A stretch of 35,182 bases of DNA from Bacillota bacterium (GTDB taxonomy: Bacteria; Bacillota; GCA-003054495; Carboxydocellales; JAJZSN01): assembly GCA_021849745.1 (NCBI GenBank), contig JAJZSN010000024.1, forward strand, positions 1 through 35,182, written 5' to 3'. The position numbers were made by a program, and so were the translations under genes. The notes beneath the pieces are model-generated. The model had not been told where the DNA came from and did not search any database. It worked only from the letters and a program-made list of their open reading frames with translations. Shown here one piece after another: positions 33,124 to 35,182 of the stretch (the stretch's first letter is position 1; each line of letters starts with the position of its first letter).

Positions 33124-34884
33124 ATGGATAACAAGCAACTATCAACAGCCCGTAAAAAATCCAGTCAATTAGAAAATCGTCTTAAACGGCTGCTAGCTAA
33201 CGGTCAGGGTATGCGTTTGGGCGAAACCGCTGTCATCAGCACCAAAGTCCATGCTAATGATGGCCTTAACCCTGGAATTATTCAAATTCTTCCTCACCTT
33301 GATGCGGGCTGTTATTATCTAAAGGCTGATGAACCCGACCGGTATTTGCATCTCGATGTCTTTCACCAGCCCGGTCAAATCGACCCTGTTTTCCTGGGCC
33401 GCCGCATTTGGCTTAACCTATCCCAATATTTTGCTTTTTTAAAAAGGGAAACCCCTGTCCAAATCTCGGAACAGCAGTGGATGGAAAACCAGATAGCCTT
33501 CGCCTGCGGAATTATTGTAGCTACTGAAACGGGTCATGGCGATGTTTATCAATTAGCCAGCAATACGGCCCACACCAACCAACGGCCTATCCAAAATCAT
33601 GTCCACATCCTGGCTCGGATACCTTCGGGCTATTATGATTTTCTTATCAGCCTTGTGGATGCCGTGGAGACCGGTATCCTCAGACAGGGCTATGAAATCC
33701 GCAAGGTGGAAGCCCTCATCCACCGCAAGCAGGGACTGGCTAACGAGGCTCCAAAAGTTACCATACCCCTACCTAAAGAACTTACCAGTTTACTCTTTAG
33801 TTTATTTCGTTATCACAACCAATCCCAGGCTGCTATGAAACTGGCCTTCTCCTTAGGAAGCTTGGAGGAGGCGGCCCAACTGATGGAAACCCTTACACCT
33901 ACTAAGAATATCTATCTGGGTCGGATTCGTTACAAAAACCCTGATTTAAACTATGTTTTGCAGGAACTTATTGAGGCCGGCCTGGTTAAAAAGGGTAAAC
34001 TCTTCTATACCCTAACCGGTGAGGGTAAGGAACTTCTCGGTTTTCTCCGCAGCCACCAACGGGAACTGGAAGTGGAGATAAATAAGACTATCAGAAAAAA
34101 ACCCTTGGCTTCCCCTCAACATACCTGTCAATATAATTCCCGGCTGAAGGCCAGAAAAAAGCTCCTCATTGACCGGAGAAAGGTAATGCCATTATCAGGC
34201 CACCGGTATGGGCCGGTTGCAGTACCTGAAACGGTAATCCGGGCTGCTGTCCGGGGTTGGCGGGAAGGGCGGCCCGGAGTCAAAATAGAGACCGGAGATA
34301 TTCGGGTATACAGCCACAAATCATACGCTCCCATTGACACCTGCCTGCTTATTGATTGCAGTGGCAGCATGGTAGGAGAAAAAATAAAAGCCGTCAGTCG
34401 GTTAGCTGAACACCTGGTCCTCACATCCAGGGAAAAGGTTAGTATTGTAAAATTTCAGGAAATGGATGCTCAAATTGTGGTTCCTTTTACCAAAAACCAC
34501 AAGGACCTTCAACTGGGTCTTCGCTCCATTCTCCCTGAAGGATTGACCCCTCTGGCCAAAGGAATTAACCAAGCAGTAACCACCATCGTCAAAAGCAGGG
34601 CCAGAAACCCCTTGCTGGTAATTATCACAGATGGTCTACCCAATTATCCCTTATGGACTCGGGATGCCCAGGCTGATGCCCTAAAGGCTGCGGAAATAAT
34701 CCCTGCCAATAAAATCCGTTGTATTATCATTGGCCTTAAACCCGATGAAAAATACCTACGAAGCCTGGCTTATAGAGCTGAGGGAAACCTTTATATCATC
34801 GATAGTTTTAAAACTGAAACCATGGTTGACATAATTTATGGCGAAAGGGCGGATTATAGCAACAGTCGGCGCATCTACAGATAA
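33124..34884 (+). CDS. VWA domain protein, BchD/ChlD-like partner of the AAA+ ATPase
   Basis: A 586-residue protein whose last third (about 400-575) is a von Willebrand A domain with an intact MIDAS site: LLIDCSGSM (DxSxS), the Thr in LTPLAKGINQ, and IITDGLPNYP. The N-terminal two thirds lack an AAA+ Walker A, unlike full-length BchD, and contain a possible winged-helix part (about 225-320, LNYVLQELIEAGLVKKGKL). A basic stretch (KARKKLLIDRRK, about 340) lies before the VWA domain. The ATG at 33124 follows AAGAGGATG. It forms a two-gene unit with the ATPase upstream. MoxR-VWA chaperone pairs are an alternative reading. Confidence 0.87.
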   Translation: MDNKQLSTARKKSSQLENRLKRLLANGQGMRLGETAVISTKVHANDGLNPGIIQILPHLDAGCYYLKADEPDRYLHLDVFHQPGQIDPVFLGRRIWLNLSQYFAFLKRETPVQISEQQWMENQIAFACGIIVATETGHGDVYQLASNTAHTNQRPIQNHVHILARIPSGYYDFLISLVDAVETGILRQGYEIRKVEALIHRKQGLANEAPKVTIPLPKELTSLLFSLFRYHNQSQAAMKLAFSLGSLEEAAQLMETLTPTKNIYLGRIRYKNPDLNYVLQELIEAGLVKKGKLFYTLTGEGKELLGFLRSHQRELEVEINKTIRKKPLASPQHTCQYNSRLKARKKLLIDRRKVMPLSGHRYGPVAVPETVIRAAVRGWREGRPGVKIETGDIRVYSHKSYAPIDTCLLIDCSGSMVGEKIKAVSRLAEHLVLTSREKVSIVKFQEMDAQIVVPFTKNHKDLQLGLRSILPEGLTPLAKGINQAVTTIVKSRARNPLLVIITDGLPNYPLWTRDAQADALKAAEIIPANKIRCIIIGLKPDEKYLRSLAYRAEGNLYIIDSFKTETMVDIIYGERADYSNSRRIYR

Positions 34885-34920
34885 GTAGGGGGTGTTAGCG
34901 ACGGCAATTTGAAATAAATT

Positions 34921-35061
34921 ATGGCTGATATTGTCCGTTTAAAATTCAAAGGTTTACAATGTATAGAATGGGCCCATGGTGAAAAATTAAAAAAATTAAA
35001 GTCCGAATACGGTAATGAACTCTGTCTAATGGGAAATCTTCCTTTAGAAAGGAAAGATTAA
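34921..35061 (+). pseudogene. Fragment of a uroporphyrinogen-decarboxylase-type gene
   Basis: A 46-codon open frame (MADIVRLKFKGLQCIEWAHG...) containing LKKLKSEYGNELCLMGNLPL. This resembles the segment of URO-D-fold methyltransferases (MtaA/CmuA type) that reads like 'ElKerYGDrlcLmGNvd'. Only this internal piece is present: the N-terminal barrel and the rest are missing, no ribosome binding site precedes the ATG, and the frame stops right after the match. I read it as the remains of a decayed or deleted gene. Identification is by eye. The following 120 bp to the window end show no gene. Confidence 0.4.
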
Positions 35062-35182
35062 ATTTTTGTTACCGCTATCTGGATAAAACCTAAATTCCCG
35101 TTGAATTATAACATGTTGGGCGGATTAACACCGAAACACTTATAGATACGTTGTTGCTTCGTAGTAATTTCACTAATGTGAT

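Overview
The window comes from a spore-forming, Gram-positive anaerobe of the Clostridia. The Peptococcaceae / Desulfotomaculum-type lineage is the best guess. Evidence: the order infB-rbfA-nrnA-truB-ribF-rpsO-pnp...ylxY-ymxG-dut-ymxH-dapB-dpaA-dpaB-asd-dapG-dapA-rnj-tepA-ylzJ...spoIIIE closely follows the Bacillus subtilis block; spore genes are present (sleB, dpaAB, spoIIIE); and c-di-GMP and lysine riboswitches occur. Base composition is intermediate. No tRNA, rRNA, CRISPR array or intact insertion sequence was seen. The species cannot be named from this sequence.

Layout. (1) 1-9002: translation and RNA genes on +: infB (5' end cut off, with a collagen-like repeat), rbfA, nrnA, truB, ribF, a two-gene insert resembling a toxin-antitoxin pair (5701-6164), rpsO and pnp. 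(2) 9003-14481: envelope and spore-cortex genes: sleB; a convergent LysM/peptidoglycan-binding gene preceded by a c-di-GMP-I riboswitch on the minus strand; a D,D-carboxypeptidase; the degenerate deacetylase YlxY; and a 5'-deleted second carboxypeptidase (pseudogene). (3) 14513-17047: M16 peptidase, dut, a heptad-repeat array, a large GC-rich fold-back element (16541-16723) and ymxH. (4) 17078-23198: a lysine riboswitch ahead of dapB-dpaA-dpaB-asd-dapG-dapA, the pathway from aspartate to dihydrodipicolinate, then to diaminopimelate/lysine or to spore dipicolinate. (5) 23266-30349: rnj, tepA, ylzJ, a lone degenerate response regulator (minus strand), uppP and spoIIIE. (6) 30394-35182: an orphan BMP-type lipoprotein, a BchI/BchD-like AAA+/VWA pair and a fragment of a URO-D-type gene.

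The most interesting regulation lies in the dap/dpa operon. A lysine riboswitch controls read-through from the vegetative promoter. Between dapB and dpaA, a sequence fitting the mother-cell sigma-K promoter sits between the two arms of an inverted repeat whose right arm covers the dpaA ribosome binding site. Read-through mRNA would carry both arms and could hide the site. mRNA started at the internal promoter would lack the left arm and be translated. This would keep dipicolinate synthase silent during growth although its gene lies in a lysine operon. It is inferred from sequence only.

Other notable items are the unexplained 183-bp fold-back element upstream of ymxH, a family of dispersed 7-bp-period repeats in the spacers, the atypical receiver domain, the His/Cys cluster in the BchI-like ATPase and a possible attenuator upstream of sleB.
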